The notes under the pieces: generated by a model
The model's input: the letters and a program-made list of their open reading frames with translations, nothing else
Databases searched by the model: none
Told to the model about the DNA's origin: nothing
Shown here: positions 28,941 to 38,459 of the stretch, in pieces
Position numbering within the stretch: the stretch's first letter is position 1
How the letters are laid out: each line of letters opens with the position of its first letter
Program-made: the position numbers and the translations under genes
Assembly (NCBI GenBank): GCA_904384205.1
Contig: CAJFJY010000005.1
Span: 1-39,131 of the forward strand
Direction: 5' to 3'
From: an uncultured Clostridia bacterium
GTDB lineage: Bacteria > Bacillota > Clostridia > TANB77 > CAG-508
DNA: 39,131 nt

Positions 28941-29726
28941 ATGATAGATTTTCATACACATATATTACCAAGTATAGATGATGGTTCTAGAAGTGTAGAA
29001 GAAACTTTTAATCTTATTAAAGAAGCAAGAGATGCAGGATTTAATGGAATAATGTTAACTTCACACTATATAGAAAATTATTATGAAACAGGTATAGATG
29101 AAAGAGAATTATGTGTAAAAGCCATACAAGACAACTTAAATAGTAAAGGGATAGACGTAAAATTATACATAGGAAATGAAGTATATATAACAAACAATGT
29201 AATGTCTTTATTAGAAGAAGGAAAAGCATCAACTATAAACAATAGTTGCTATGTTTTATTTGAGATGCCATTTCATACAGAACCAATGAATTTATATGAT
29301 TTTATATATACATTACAAGAAAACAAACTTATACCTGTGTTAGCACATCCAGAAAGATATTCTTTTGTACAAAAAGAACCTGAATTGATATATGAATTAA
29401 TTCGAAAAGGATGTCTAATGCAAGTGAACTTTGGTAGTATTATTGGTCAATATGGCTCAAAAGCAGAATTCATGGTAAAAAGATTTTACGAAAATAATAT
29501 GGTTCATTTTATAGGTAGTGATGTACATAGACAAAATTCTACGTATCCTAAAATTCCAATGTGTTTAGAGGAAATACAAAAAATAATTGGAAGAGCAAAA
29601 TTAGAAGAGCTAACAGAAATAAATCCAAGACTTGTATTAGAAAATAAAAAAATAGATATTGATGATCCAATAGAATTTAGTTTGACTTTTAAAGAAAAAA
29701 TGATGATGAATTTGAAAAGAAAATAA
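28941..29726 (+). CDS. CpsB/YwqE-type PHP-family tyrosine-protein phosphatase
   Basis: MIDFHTHILPSIDDGSRSVEE, LTSHYI, LAHPERYSFVQ, FIGSDVHRQNS. Confidence 0.94.
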   Translation: MIDFHTHILPSIDDGSRSVEETFNLIKEARDAGFNGIMLTSHYIENYYETGIDERELCVKAIQDNLNSKGIDVKLYIGNEVYITNNVMSLLEEGKASTINNSCYVLFEMPFHTEPMNLYDFIYTLQENKLIPVLAHPERYSFVQKEPELIYELIRKGCLMQVNFGSIIGQYGSKAEFMVKRFYENNMVHFIGSDVHRQNSTYPKIPMCLEEIQKIIGRAKLEELTEINPRLVLENKKIDIDDPIEFSLTFKEKMMMNLKRK

Positions 29727-29736
29727 AGATGTAAAA

Positions 29737-29777
29737 CAGTGATGATAAATAGAAAAGTTTATTATCACTGCTTTTTT
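29737..29777 (+). terminator. Rho-independent terminator after PHP phosphatase
   Basis: cagtgatgataaa / tttattatcactg followed by cttttttaatg. Confidence 0.85.
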
Positions 29778-29885
29778 AATGTAAAGTATGGTAATTTTTT
29801 GTGGTTTATGATATATTTATATCATATTAAATGATAAAGATAATATATTTTAATATGTATAAAATAGCGAAAGGAAATGATTTAA

Positions 29886-31244
29886 TTGAGAAGATACTTT
29901 GGAACTGATGGAATAAGAAGAATTGCAAACACAGAATTAACACCAGAATTGGTATATAAAGTAGCAAAAGCTGGAGCATATGTTTTTTCAAAACATACAG
30001 ACCATAGACCAACAATATTAATAGGAAGAGACACAAGGCTTTCAGGAACATTAATAGAAAGTGCAATGGTAGCAGGATTTTTAAGCTATGGAGCAAATGT
30101 AAAACTACTTGGAGTAATACCAACACCAGGAGTTGCATATCTTACAAGAAAGCTAAAAGCAGATGCAGGAGTTGTAATCTCAGCATCACATAATACATAT
30201 GATTTCAATGGAATAAAATACTTCAGTAATAAAGGAATGAAAATACCAGATAAGCTAGAAGAAGAAATTGAAGAAGTAATGGATTCTGAAAAAATTAAAG
30301 AATTATCAGCAGTAAGTAATAAAATAGGAGTATCAGAATATAGAGAAGATTTAGTAGACGAATATGCATATTTCTTTAGAAAAAATTTTGATGATAATAT
30401 AGAAAAATTAAATAAGGAAGATTTTATCATAGGATTAGATACAGCAAATGGAGCAACATCAGAAGTTGCAGAAAAAGTATTTAAAATGTTAGGAATAAAA
30501 TACAAAATAATAAATAATCATCCAGATGGAATAAATATAAATAAAAATTGCGGTTCTACACATTTAGAAATGTTAAAAAAATATGTAAAAGAAAATAAAC
30601 TAAGCATGGGATTTGCATATGATGGAGATGGAGATAGATGTTTAGCTATTGATGAAAATGGAGAAGAAATAGATGGAGATAAAATAATGGCAATAATCTC
30701 TAACTATTTAAGAAAAAAGGGACAACTAAAAAAGGATACAATTGTTGCAACAGTAATGAGTAATTTAGGATTACACAAATATGCAAGAGATAATGGATTA
30801 GAATTATTACAAACAAAAGTAGGAGATAGATATGTATTAGAAGAAATGTTAAAAGGAGGTTTTAATCTAGGAGGAGAACAATCAGGACACATAATCTTAT
30901 TAGACTACAATCCAACAGGAGATGGAATATTAACCTCATTAATGCTAATACAAGCAGTACTAGAAGAAAATAAAAAAGCATCAGAAGTTGCAAAAATAAT
31001 AAAACTATATCCACAAGTATTAGTAAATGCAAAAGTAGATAATGATAAAAAATATAATTACGAAAAAGATGAAAAAATAAAAACAGCAATTGAAAAATTA
31101 GAAAAAGAATTTGCAGGAAATGGAAGAGTTTTAATAAGACCATCAGGAACAGAACCTTTAGTAAGAGTTATGATAGAAGGAGAGGACCAAGAGTATATAA
31201 CTAAAAGAGCAAATGAAATAGCAAAATTAATAGAAAATAGTTAA
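29886..31244 (+). CDS. glmM: phosphoglucosamine mutase (TTG start)
   Basis: RYFGTDGIRRIAN, VVISASHNTYDFNGIKYF, YDGDGDRCLAID, GEQSGHIIL, RPSGTEPLVRVM. Confidence 0.95.
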   Translation: MRRYFGTDGIRRIANTELTPELVYKVAKAGAYVFSKHTDHRPTILIGRDTRLSGTLIESAMVAGFLSYGANVKLLGVIPTPGVAYLTRKLKADAGVVISASHNTYDFNGIKYFSNKGMKIPDKLEEEIEEVMDSEKIKELSAVSNKIGVSEYREDLVDEYAYFFRKNFDDNIEKLNKEDFIIGLDTANGATSEVAEKVFKMLGIKYKIINNHPDGININKNCGSTHLEMLKKYVKENKLSMGFAYDGDGDRCLAIDENGEEIDGDKIMAIISNYLRKKGQLKKDTIVATVMSNLGLHKYARDNGLELLQTKVGDRYVLEEMLKGGFNLGGEQSGHIILLDYNPTGDGILTSLMLIQAVLEENKKASEVAKIIKLYPQVLVNAKVDNDKKYNYEKDEKIKTAIEKLEKEFAGNGRVLIRPSGTEPLVRVMIEGEDQEYITKRANEIAKLIENS

Positions 31245-31262
31245 TTGGGGCAGGTTTTAAAT

Positions 31263-31352
31263 TTAAAAGTATTACAATTCACAGCCATATATAGCAAAGA
31301 AACCTTTGAAAGTATTTCTTATTTTGAACTGTGAATTGTAACTTAAAAGTAT
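31263..31352. repeat. 12-13-bp inverted repeat with flanking 10-bp direct repeats
   Basis: ttacaattcacag (31272-31284) / ctgtgaattgtaa (31329-31341); TTAAAAGTAT at 31263-31272 and 31343-31352. Confidence 0.7.
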
Positions 31353-31380
31353 CATATAGAAAATTTATGGTACTTTTTTC
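31345..31380 (+). terminator. stem-loop terminator
   Basis: aaaagta...tacttttttc. Confidence 0.5.
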
Positions 31381-31409
31381 TTGACTAAAAAAAGTGCCAA
31401 TGTTATAAT
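31381..31409 (+). promoter_or_regulatory. sigma-A-like promoter
   Basis: TTGACT - 17 nt - TATAAT. Confidence 0.65.
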
Positions 31410-31481
31410 TAATTTGTCAAAAAATATACAGAATTGTAAAAAGATAACAAATTAAAAAAACTAAAGACTTTGGAGGAAAAA

Positions 31482-33008
31482 ATGAAAAATATATTAATAA
31501 AAATTATATCAATTATTTTAATTTTTATGCTAGCATCAAGTTTATTGTTAGCTTTATTCCAAAATAAAGCATATGCAACAAATTTTAGCGAAGATATTAA
31601 CAGTATAGATGATTCAAAATATCCAGGGATAAAAGCAATGTTACAGTCTTTAAAATCTCAATATCCAAATTGGAACTTTAAAATAATGTACACAGGATTA
31701 AATTGGAATGATGTTATAACTAATGAATATACAGGACATGGGGCTTCACCTAAAAATCTAGTCCAATATACAAGTGGATATAAAGGAGCATGGATTTGCC
31801 CAATATGTGGAGAAAATAGACCTTATGATAATGGAACTTGGAGATGTGCATCAGAGCAGGCAATAGCATATATGATGGATCCAAGAAATTCACTTAATGT
31901 TTCAGATATTTTTCAATTTGAGGAATTATCAAATGTAAGTGCGAATATAGATAGTATAAGAAATATGACTAATGGAACATTCTTAGCAGGATATGAGCAA
32001 AGCATAATAAATACGGCAAATGAATGTAATGTTAATCCATATTATATAGTGGCAAGAGTTATCCAAGAGCAAGGAAAACAAGGATCAGAACTAGTATCTG
32101 GTAAATATGGATATTATAATGCTTTTAATATAGCAGCATCTGGGGCAAATTCAGAAGAGATAATAGCAAATGGTATTGCATATGCTCAGAAAAAAGGTTG
32201 GACAACACTAGAAGCATCAATTAAAGGCGGAATTGAATCTGTTTCAAAAAACTATATTAACCAAGGACAAAATACATTATATTTACAAAAATTTAACGTA
32301 ACATCTAATAGTACATATGCACATCAATATCAACAAAATTTAATGGCAGCACAGTCAGAAGGAACAACTTTAAGAAATGCATACATAGATATAGATTCAT
32401 TAGCAGGTCCACACACATTTATTATTCCAGTATATGAAAATATGCCAGCTACAGCATGTGCAAGGCCTGATGGTTCACAAGGAGCAACAGTAAGTTCAGA
32501 CCTAGTAAAAGTAAATGTAACAAGTTCATTAAGAATGAGAAATGAGCCAAATGGTTCAGAAACAGTAGGATGGCTATATACAGACGAAATTGTAACAAGA
32601 TTAGAAAAAGCAACTACAAAAGTAAATGGAACTTATTGGGATAAAGTAATGAAATCAAATGGTGTTATAGGATATACAGCAAGAGAAACATATGATGGTG
32701 AAACACCATATAAGTTATACTTAGTGCCAATAGTAGAAACAGAACCAGGAGAAAACACGGAAAATGAAAATAAACCAGGTAATGAAGAAAATCAAGGACA
32801 AACTGGTTCAGATGATACAACTTTTGTAGATGGAGACGTAAACAAAGATGGAAAAATAACATCAAGTGATTATGTATTAATAAAAGATTATATAATGGGA
32901 GTAGGAAGCCTAGACGAAACATCACAAAAATTAGCAGACTACAATAAAGATGGAAAAATAACATCAAGTGATTATGTACTAATAAAAGACTATATAATGA
33001 GCAAATAG
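31482..33008 (+). CDS. secreted glucosaminidase (GH73-like) with SH3-like and C-terminal type-I dockerin-like domain
   Basis: Signal peptide; YPNWNFKIMYTGLNWNDVI, EQAIAYMMDPRNSLN, NPYYIVARVIQEQGKQGSELVSGKYGYYNAFNIAASG; SH3-like VNVTSSLRMRNEPNGSETVGWLYTDEIV; DGDVNKDGKITSSDYVLIKDYIMG...ADYNKDGKITSSDYVLIKDYIMSK. Confidence 0.88.
   Translation: MKNILIKIISIILIFMLASSLLLALFQNKAYATNFSEDINSIDDSKYPGIKAMLQSLKSQYPNWNFKIMYTGLNWNDVITNEYTGHGASPKNLVQYTSGYKGAWICPICGENRPYDNGTWRCASEQAIAYMMDPRNSLNVSDIFQFEELSNVSANIDSIRNMTNGTFLAGYEQSIINTANECNVNPYYIVARVIQEQGKQGSELVSGKYGYYNAFNIAASGANSEEIIANGIAYAQKKGWTTLEASIKGGIESVSKNYINQGQNTLYLQKFNVTSNSTYAHQYQQNLMAAQSEGTTLRNAYIDIDSLAGPHTFIIPVYENMPATACARPDGSQGATVSSDLVKVNVTSSLRMRNEPNGSETVGWLYTDEIVTRLEKATTKVNGTYWDKVMKSNGVIGYTARETYDGETPYKLYLVPIVETEPGENTENENKPGNEENQGQTGSDDTTFVDGDVNKDGKITSSDYVLIKDYIMGVGSLDETSQKLADYNKDGKITSSDYVLIKDYIMSK
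32844..32999 (+). repeat. two 54-bp in-frame repeats (2 mismatches) encoding dockerin segments
   Basis: aaagatggaaaaataacatcaagtgattatgtaYtaataaaagaYtatataatg at 32844-32897 and 32946-32999. Confidence 0.92.
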
Positions 33009-33081
33009 TTTGAAAAGTGAGAAAAGAATTATTTAAATCTTTTTAATCAAGTTTCTATATTAAGGAGGAATAAAATTAAAT

Positions 33082-34644
33082 ATGAATAGGAAAATCTTTA
33101 AAAACTTATTATTGACTATAGGATTTATTTTTGCAATATTTTTATTTTCAAATAGTGTACAAGCAGCATATATAAATATATCATTAAGTAGTACATCAGC
33201 AAACCCAGGTGAACAGATAACAGGAACTGTAACATCTGACTGCGTTGGAAGAGTGAATTTATCAGTTTCAAATGGTAGTATATCAACAGATAGAGTATGG
33301 ATTGAAGGCGGAGCTCAAAGCTTTACAGTAACAGTAGGGACAGCTGGAACAACATCAATAAATGCTACTGCAGAAGGTGGAAAAATGTCATCAGGAGGGG
33401 CAGATGTTGATGTTCCAGGAGCAAGTGCTACAGTTTCAGTTTCAGCTCCACCAAGCGGTGGAAATGAACAAACACCACCAGCAGATAACCCATCTGGAGG
33501 AGAGACAGGCGGAGGAACTACAAATAACGGAAATCCTTCAACATCAAATGAAACTCAAACACCATCACAACCTACAACAACACCACAACCTGAAAACAAA
33601 TCAAATAATACAAATTTATCAAATTTAGGAATAACACCAAATGACTTTACAGGATTTAAACCATATGTAACAGAATATACAACATCTGTACCAAATGACG
33701 TAACAACAATAAATGTTTATGCAACTGCACAAAAAGGTCAAACAGTAACTGGAACTGGTAATAAAGAATTACAAGAAGGAGAAAATGTATTTAAAATAGT
33801 TGTAACAGCAGAAGATGGAAAAACACAAAAAACATATACATTAACAGTAAATAGAGAAACTGCAGATGAAACAGAAGAAAATCCAGAAGAAGGCGAAACA
33901 GAACTAACAGAAAGTTTCGGGCTAGCAAGCTTAGAGATAGAAGATATAGAGTTAACACCAGAATTTTCAACAGATATATATGAATATACAGCAAAATATA
34001 CAGGAGATGACACACAATTAAATATAACTACAAGACCTACAGAAGAAGGAACAAATGTCGAAATAACAGGAAATGAAAATTTAGTTGACGGAGAAAACAT
34101 AATAACAATACTTGTTACAGATTCATCAGGAGATAAGACAGTAACATATCAAATAAATGTCCAAAAGGAAAAAGCAGAAGAAGCTTTATTAGATACTAAT
34201 CAAGAAGAATTAGAAAATCAAAATAAAACAAGAAATTTAATAATAATAGTTGGAATAATTGTTTTAATACTAATAGTAGCTATAGTTTTAATAATAAGGC
34301 ACAAGAGAAATAAGAGATGGGAAGAAGAATATGCTGGGGAACCATATGAAGAAGATGACTATAACGAAGAAAATCCATATAACAACAATAATTATGATAA
34401 TAGTTATGATGACTATGACAATGAAGAAAGCGAACAAGGTAATACAGAGTTCAAAAAATTAACACAAAAATTAGTAAAAAGAGAAAATAAACCAGAAACA
34501 AATATAAATTTAGAAGAAGAACATGAGCATAAAGACAGCAAACAAAAAATAAAAGATTTATATTTAAAACAATACAGTGATGAAGACAATTTGGATGATG
34601 ATATTGAGACAAGAAGGCGTAGTAGAGGTAAGAGATTTAAATAA
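33082..34644 (+). CDS. membrane protein with Ig-like and two cadherin-like beta-sandwich domains, one TM and acidic Tyr-rich cytoplasmic tail
   Basis: Signal peptide; NLSNLGITPNDFTGFKPYVTEYTTSVPNDVTTINVYATAQ...KTYTLTVNRE; second copy SFGLASLEIEDIELTPEFSTDIYEYTAKY...TVTYQINVQ; TM LIIIVGIIVLILIVAIVLII; tail EEEYAGEPYEEDDYNEENPYNNNNYDNSYDDYDNEE. Confidence 0.85.
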   Translation: MNRKIFKNLLLTIGFIFAIFLFSNSVQAAYINISLSSTSANPGEQITGTVTSDCVGRVNLSVSNGSISTDRVWIEGGAQSFTVTVGTAGTTSINATAEGGKMSSGGADVDVPGASATVSVSAPPSGGNEQTPPADNPSGGETGGGTTNNGNPSTSNETQTPSQPTTTPQPENKSNNTNLSNLGITPNDFTGFKPYVTEYTTSVPNDVTTINVYATAQKGQTVTGTGNKELQEGENVFKIVVTAEDGKTQKTYTLTVNRETADETEENPEEGETELTESFGLASLEIEDIELTPEFSTDIYEYTAKYTGDDTQLNITTRPTEEGTNVEITGNENLVDGENIITILVTDSSGDKTVTYQINVQKEKAEEALLDTNQEELENQNKTRNLIIIVGIIVLILIVAIVLIIRHKRNKRWEEEYAGEPYEEDDYNEENPYNNNNYDNSYDDYDNEESEQGNTEFKKLTQKLVKRENKPETNINLEEEHEHKDSKQKIKDLYLKQYSDEDNLDDDIETRRRSRGKRFK

Positions 34645-34682
34645 GATGTTAAATATTACTAATGATGAATAAGGATAAAATT

Positions 34683-34736
34683 AAATGTTAAGAGAAAATA
34701 GTTTAAATCAAGTAAACTATACTCTTAACATTTTCT
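34683..34736 (+). terminator. strong stem-loop terminator
   Basis: aaatgttaagag / ctcttaacattt (12 bp) plus inner tagttta/taaacta stem, followed by ttttctatat. Confidence 0.75.
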
Positions 34737-34788
34737 ATATATTACTTAATTATTTGAATATAATAGTTAAAAATGCAAAGGAGATTAT

Positions 34789-35241
34789 ATGTATACAATA
34801 GAAGAATTTGATAATGCCAAAACAAAAGTGTTAAAATATATTTTGTATAAAAAAAGGTCAGAACAAGAAGTAAAACAAAAATTTTCAAATGTAATGGAAG
34901 AAGAACTATTAGAAGACGTAATAGATTATTTAAAAGAAGCAAATTATATTAACGATAAAGAGTATATAACAAAAACAGTAAATAATTTAAAAACTTTGAA
35001 AAACCTATCTATTAGAGAGATAAAATATAAATTAATGTCAAAAGGTTTAGATAAAAACGATATAGAAGATTATATTTATGAAAATAAAGACGAACTAGAA
35101 GAGTACGAAGAAAAATCTGCAAAAAATATAATTTCAAAGAAAATAGTTTCAATGGAAATAGAAGAGATAAAACAATATTTACAAAAAAAAGGATATAAAC
35201 AAGAGAATATTAATGAAGCTATGGAAGAATATAATAGTTGA
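34789..35241 (+). CDS. recX: RecX family regulatory protein
   Basis: Small helical protein: ILYKKRSEQEVKQKF, VIDYLKEANYINDKEYI, SIREIKYKLMSKGLDKNDIEDYI. Confidence 0.85.
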   Translation: MYTIEEFDNAKTKVLKYILYKKRSEQEVKQKFSNVMEEELLEDVIDYLKEANYINDKEYITKTVNNLKTLKNLSIREIKYKLMSKGLDKNDIEDYIYENKDELEEYEEKSAKNIISKKIVSMEIEEIKQYLQKKGYKQENINEAMEEYNS

Positions 35242-35330
35242 AAAATAATTACTTAATTCTTTTTAAACTAGACTTCTCTACAATAGAAAAGTCGCTTTGC
35301 TTCAACGGTGAGAAAGGAATGATATGAATA

Positions 35331-36080
35331 ATGGCAATATTAACATTGGAAACAAAAAAATACCCAATAAAAATAGATAATTTCGAAGGGCCGATAGATT
35401 TATTATTATACTTAATAGAAAAAAACAAAATGGATATTTATGAGATAAACTTAACAGAAATAACGGAACAATATATGGAATATCTAAATAAGATGCAAGA
35501 ATTAAATCTAGAGATAGCTAGTGAATTTTTAGTAATGGCTTCTACACTTTTATATTTAAAATCCAAAAATTTATTGCCAAAGCAAGAAGAGGAAGAAGAA
35601 ATTACCGAAGAAGAGTTAATAAGAAGGATTGTAGAATATAAAAAATTTAAAGAAATGAGTAAAGTTTTCAAAGAAAATTATGAAGAATTTTCAAAAAGAA
35701 TCTTTAAAGGTCCAGAAGATATTGAATTGCCTAAAAAAACTTTAGAAGAAAAGTACGATAAAAATGTAATACCAGAAATATATAAAGAAATAGTAGAAAG
35801 AACAAGTGTAAGATTAAACCAAAACGCAAAAAATATAGAAAAAATAGCCCTAGTAGATACATATACAGTAGGAAGTAAAGTAAAAGAAATGTTTAAAATT
35901 TTAATAAAAAGCAAAAAGTTTGTATTTAATAAAGTATTTTCTCTAAGCAAAAGAAATAAACAAGAAGTTGTAACAGCATTTACAGGTTTATTAGAATTAT
36001 CAAGAAGAGATAAGGTCGTAACAGAACAAAACGAGCTATTTGGCGATATATTAGTTGAGAGAAAGAAAAAAATAGGATAA
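35331..36080 (+). CDS. scpA: segregation and condensation protein A
   Basis: IKIDNFEGPIDLLLYLIEKNKMDIYEINLTEITEQYMEYL; C-terminal TGLLELSRRDKVVTEQNELFGDI. Confidence 0.95.
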   Translation: MAILTLETKKYPIKIDNFEGPIDLLLYLIEKNKMDIYEINLTEITEQYMEYLNKMQELNLEIASEFLVMASTLLYLKSKNLLPKQEEEEEITEEELIRRIVEYKKFKEMSKVFKENYEEFSKRIFKGPEDIELPKKTLEEKYDKNVIPEIYKEIVERTSVRLNQNAKNIEKIALVDTYTVGSKVKEMFKILIKSKKFVFNKVFSLSKRNKQEVVTAFTGLLELSRRDKVVTEQNELFGDILVERKKKIG

Positions 36081-36195
36081 ATAATTTGATTTAAAGTTAT
36101 TACATTGCATTGCTATTTTAATAAAATAGCCAGGATATGTTTAAATTAAAAAAAATTGGAAAAAATAATAGTAATCACAAGAAGAGGTGATACTA

Positions 36196-36834
36196 TTGTT
36201 TTTTTTAATTTCTCTTTTAATTGTATTAATCATTTTTTTGTGTTTAATAACAATAAGAGTAAAAATAAAAATAGTAAATTTAGAGATAGATACATTAAAA
36301 GGTCAGGGGAATTATATAAAAGAAGACTTTTTTGCAATTATAACAATATATATTTTAGAAAAAATTCCTGTTTGGAGATTAAAAATAACTAAAGAGAGAT
36401 TCCAAAAAATTCAAACTTCAAATAGATTAAATAAAATAAAAAATAAATTTAATCAAAAATTTATTGAAAACAAAAATGATTTCGATAAAGATGTATTTTT
36501 GCTATTATACAAATTTCCAACAAACTTATATGATTTAGATGTAAATATAGAAATAGGTACAGAAAGTATAATGTTTACAACTTTTATAGTACCAGTAATA
36601 AGTACAATAATAGCATTATTATTAAAAAAATATGCAAAAGGAAAGAGTCAAAGATTTAATGTCAAACCAATATATAATGAAAAAAATAGTTTGAAATTAG
36701 AATTTAATGGTATATTTGAAATAAAAATGATACATATTATAAACACAATATGTATATTAAAAAAGAAAAAAGGGAGAGTGAAGAAAAATGTCAGAACATC
36801 CAATAGAAGGTCTTATGACTACGGCTATGAATAG
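36196..36834 (+). CDS. DUF2953/YtfI-like membrane protein
   Basis: N-terminal TM; VNIEIGTESIMFTTFIVPVISTIIALLLKK; directly upstream of ytfJ-like gene; TTG start at 36196 or GTG at 36187. Confidence 0.65.
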   Translation: MFFLISLLIVLIIFLCLITIRVKIKIVNLEIDTLKGQGNYIKEDFFAIITIYILEKIPVWRLKITKERFQKIQTSNRLNKIKNKFNQKFIENKNDFDKDVFLLLYKFPTNLYDLDVNIEIGTESIMFTTFIVPVISTIIALLLKKYAKGKSQRFNVKPIYNEKNSLKLEFNGIFEIKMIHIINTICILKKKKGRVKKNVRTSNRRSYDYGYE

Positions 36835-37342
36835 TATTCAAGATATGGTTGATGTAAATACAATAATAGGAGAGCCAATAGAAACATCAAATAATATAGT
36901 AATAATTCCAATATCTAAAGTATCATTTGGTTTTGCAGCAGGTGGAAGTGAATTTAAAGGGGAAACAATAGATGAATATAAAAAAGTAGAAAAAGAAGAA
37001 GCAATACAATATAGGTTGCCATTTGGCGGAGGAGCAGGTGCAGGTGTTTCTATAAATCCAATAGCATTTTTAGTAATTACAAATGATAATGTACGATTAT
37101 TACCAGTAAACCATTCATCTAGTATTGATAAATTATTAGATTATATACCAGACTTAATGGAAAGGGCAAATAATATGATGAATAGGTGTATTCAAAATAA
37201 AAAAGAAGAAACAGAAAAAATAATTAATACAATAAAGAAAAATACAAATAATAATCATGAAAATAAAAAAGAAGACAAACCCAAAAATGAATTTGCTGAT
37301 GATGTGGCTATGGAATATACTTATGATGAAATGGATGATTAG
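36788..37342 (+). CDS. ytfJ: GerW/YtfJ family sporulation protein
   Basis: PIEGLMTTAMNSIQDMVDVNTIIGEPIETSNNIVIIPISKVSFGFAAGGSEF...LPFGGGAGAGVSINPIAFLVI. Confidence 0.93.
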   Translation: MSEHPIEGLMTTAMNSIQDMVDVNTIIGEPIETSNNIVIIPISKVSFGFAAGGSEFKGETIDEYKKVEKEEAIQYRLPFGGGAGAGVSINPIAFLVITNDNVRLLPVNHSSSIDKLLDYIPDLMERANNMMNRCIQNKKEETEKIINTIKKNTNNNHENKKEDKPKNEFADDVAMEYTYDEMDD

Positions 37343-37361
37343 AAATATAATTTGTAGATAG

Positions 37362-37392
37362 ATAGCAAGTTTTTTCTTGCTATTTTTCTTTT
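37362..37392 (+). terminator. Rho-independent terminator after ytfJ
   Basis: atagcaag-ttttt..-cttgctat followed by ttttctttt. Confidence 0.75.
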
Positions 37393-37430
37393 CATGTAGT
37401 AGAATGATAAAAAAGTAATAGGAGAGCAAA

Positions 37431-38459
37431 ATGGTAAATATTGAATTAGTAGAAAAAGAATTAAATCAACAGAAATTACATAGTATATATTTATTTTATG
37501 GAGAAGAGCAATACTTAATAGAAAGTTGTATAAAAAAGATAAAAAAAATATTTGGAGAATGTATAAAAGGAATAAATTATATATTAATAGATGAAACAAA
37601 TATTGGAGAATTGATATCAGATATAGAAACTCCAAGTTTTGGATATGAAAAAAAACTAATAATAGCTAAAAATACGGGGCTATTTAAAAAAGAAGGAAAA
37701 AGAAAAAATGCAGATATAGCAAATAAAAAAGAAAAAATAATAGAATATTTAAATGACAATATGCAAATTGTAGATGAAAGTTGCGTATTAGTATTTTGCG
37801 AAGAAGAAGCAGATAAAAAAGAAAAACTATATGAAATCATTGAGAAAAATGGAGTAGTGTGTAAATCTGATTTTCAGAAGCCGATGCAATTAGCAAACCG
37901 AATAAAAAGTATTTGTAATGCATATAAAGTGCAAATTGATAATTATACAATTCAATATTTTTTTGAAGTTTGTGGAACAGAAATGCAAACTTTAATAAAT
38001 GAAATAAGAAAATTAATAGAATATGCAGGAACAGGTGGAACAATAAAAAAAGAAGATATTGATAAATTATCAACAAAAAAAATAGAAAGTGTAATATTTG
38101 ATTTAACAGATAGCCTTGGAAAAAAGAATGTAACAAAAGCATTAGAAGTATTGCATAATCTGATTTATGAAAAAGAGCCTATACAAAAAATTCTTATTAC
38201 ATTATATAATCATTTCAAAAAAATATATTTGACAACAATTGCTGTAAAATTAAAAAAAGATGTTGTTGTAAGTCTAGACTTAAAACCTAACCAAACATTT
38301 TTAGTAAATAAATATAAAACACAAGCAAAATATTTTAATGAAAAAGAATTAAGATTAATACTTCAAGATTTAACAGATTTAGATTATAAAAGTAAGATAG
38401 GTCAAATAGACCCTTTATTTGGACTAGAAACAATATTATGTGAGCATTTTAATTCATAA
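37431..38459 (+). CDS. holA: DNA polymerase III delta subunit
   Basis: SIYLFYGEEQYLIESCIKKIKK...; ANRIKSICNAYKVQID...; SVIFDLTDSLGKKNVTKALEVLHNLIYEKEPIQKILITLYNHFKKIYL. Confidence 0.9.
   Translation: MVNIELVEKELNQQKLHSIYLFYGEEQYLIESCIKKIKKIFGECIKGINYILIDETNIGELISDIETPSFGYEKKLIIAKNTGLFKKEGKRKNADIANKKEKIIEYLNDNMQIVDESCVLVFCEEEADKKEKLYEIIEKNGVVCKSDFQKPMQLANRIKSICNAYKVQIDNYTIQYFFEVCGTEMQTLINEIRKLIEYAGTGGTIKKEDIDKLSTKKIESVIFDLTDSLGKKNVTKALEVLHNLIYEKEPIQKILITLYNHFKKIYLTTIAVKLKKDVVVSLDLKPNQTFLVNKYKTQAKYFNEKELRLILQDLTDLDYKSKIGQIDPLFGLETILCEHFNS

Noticed and set aside
32844-32999. 54-bp near-identical repeats as a mobile or CRISPR feature
   Set aside because: They encode the two halves of the dockerin-like domain.
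33362-33628. 88-aa + strand Gln/His-rich ORF inside the cadherin-like gene
   Set aside because: Out-of-frame reading of the Pro/Thr linker; no independent start signal.
36156-36392. 78-aa ORF overlapping the ytfI-like gene
   Set aside because: Alternative frame of the DUF2953-like gene, Asn/Lys-rich low complexity.
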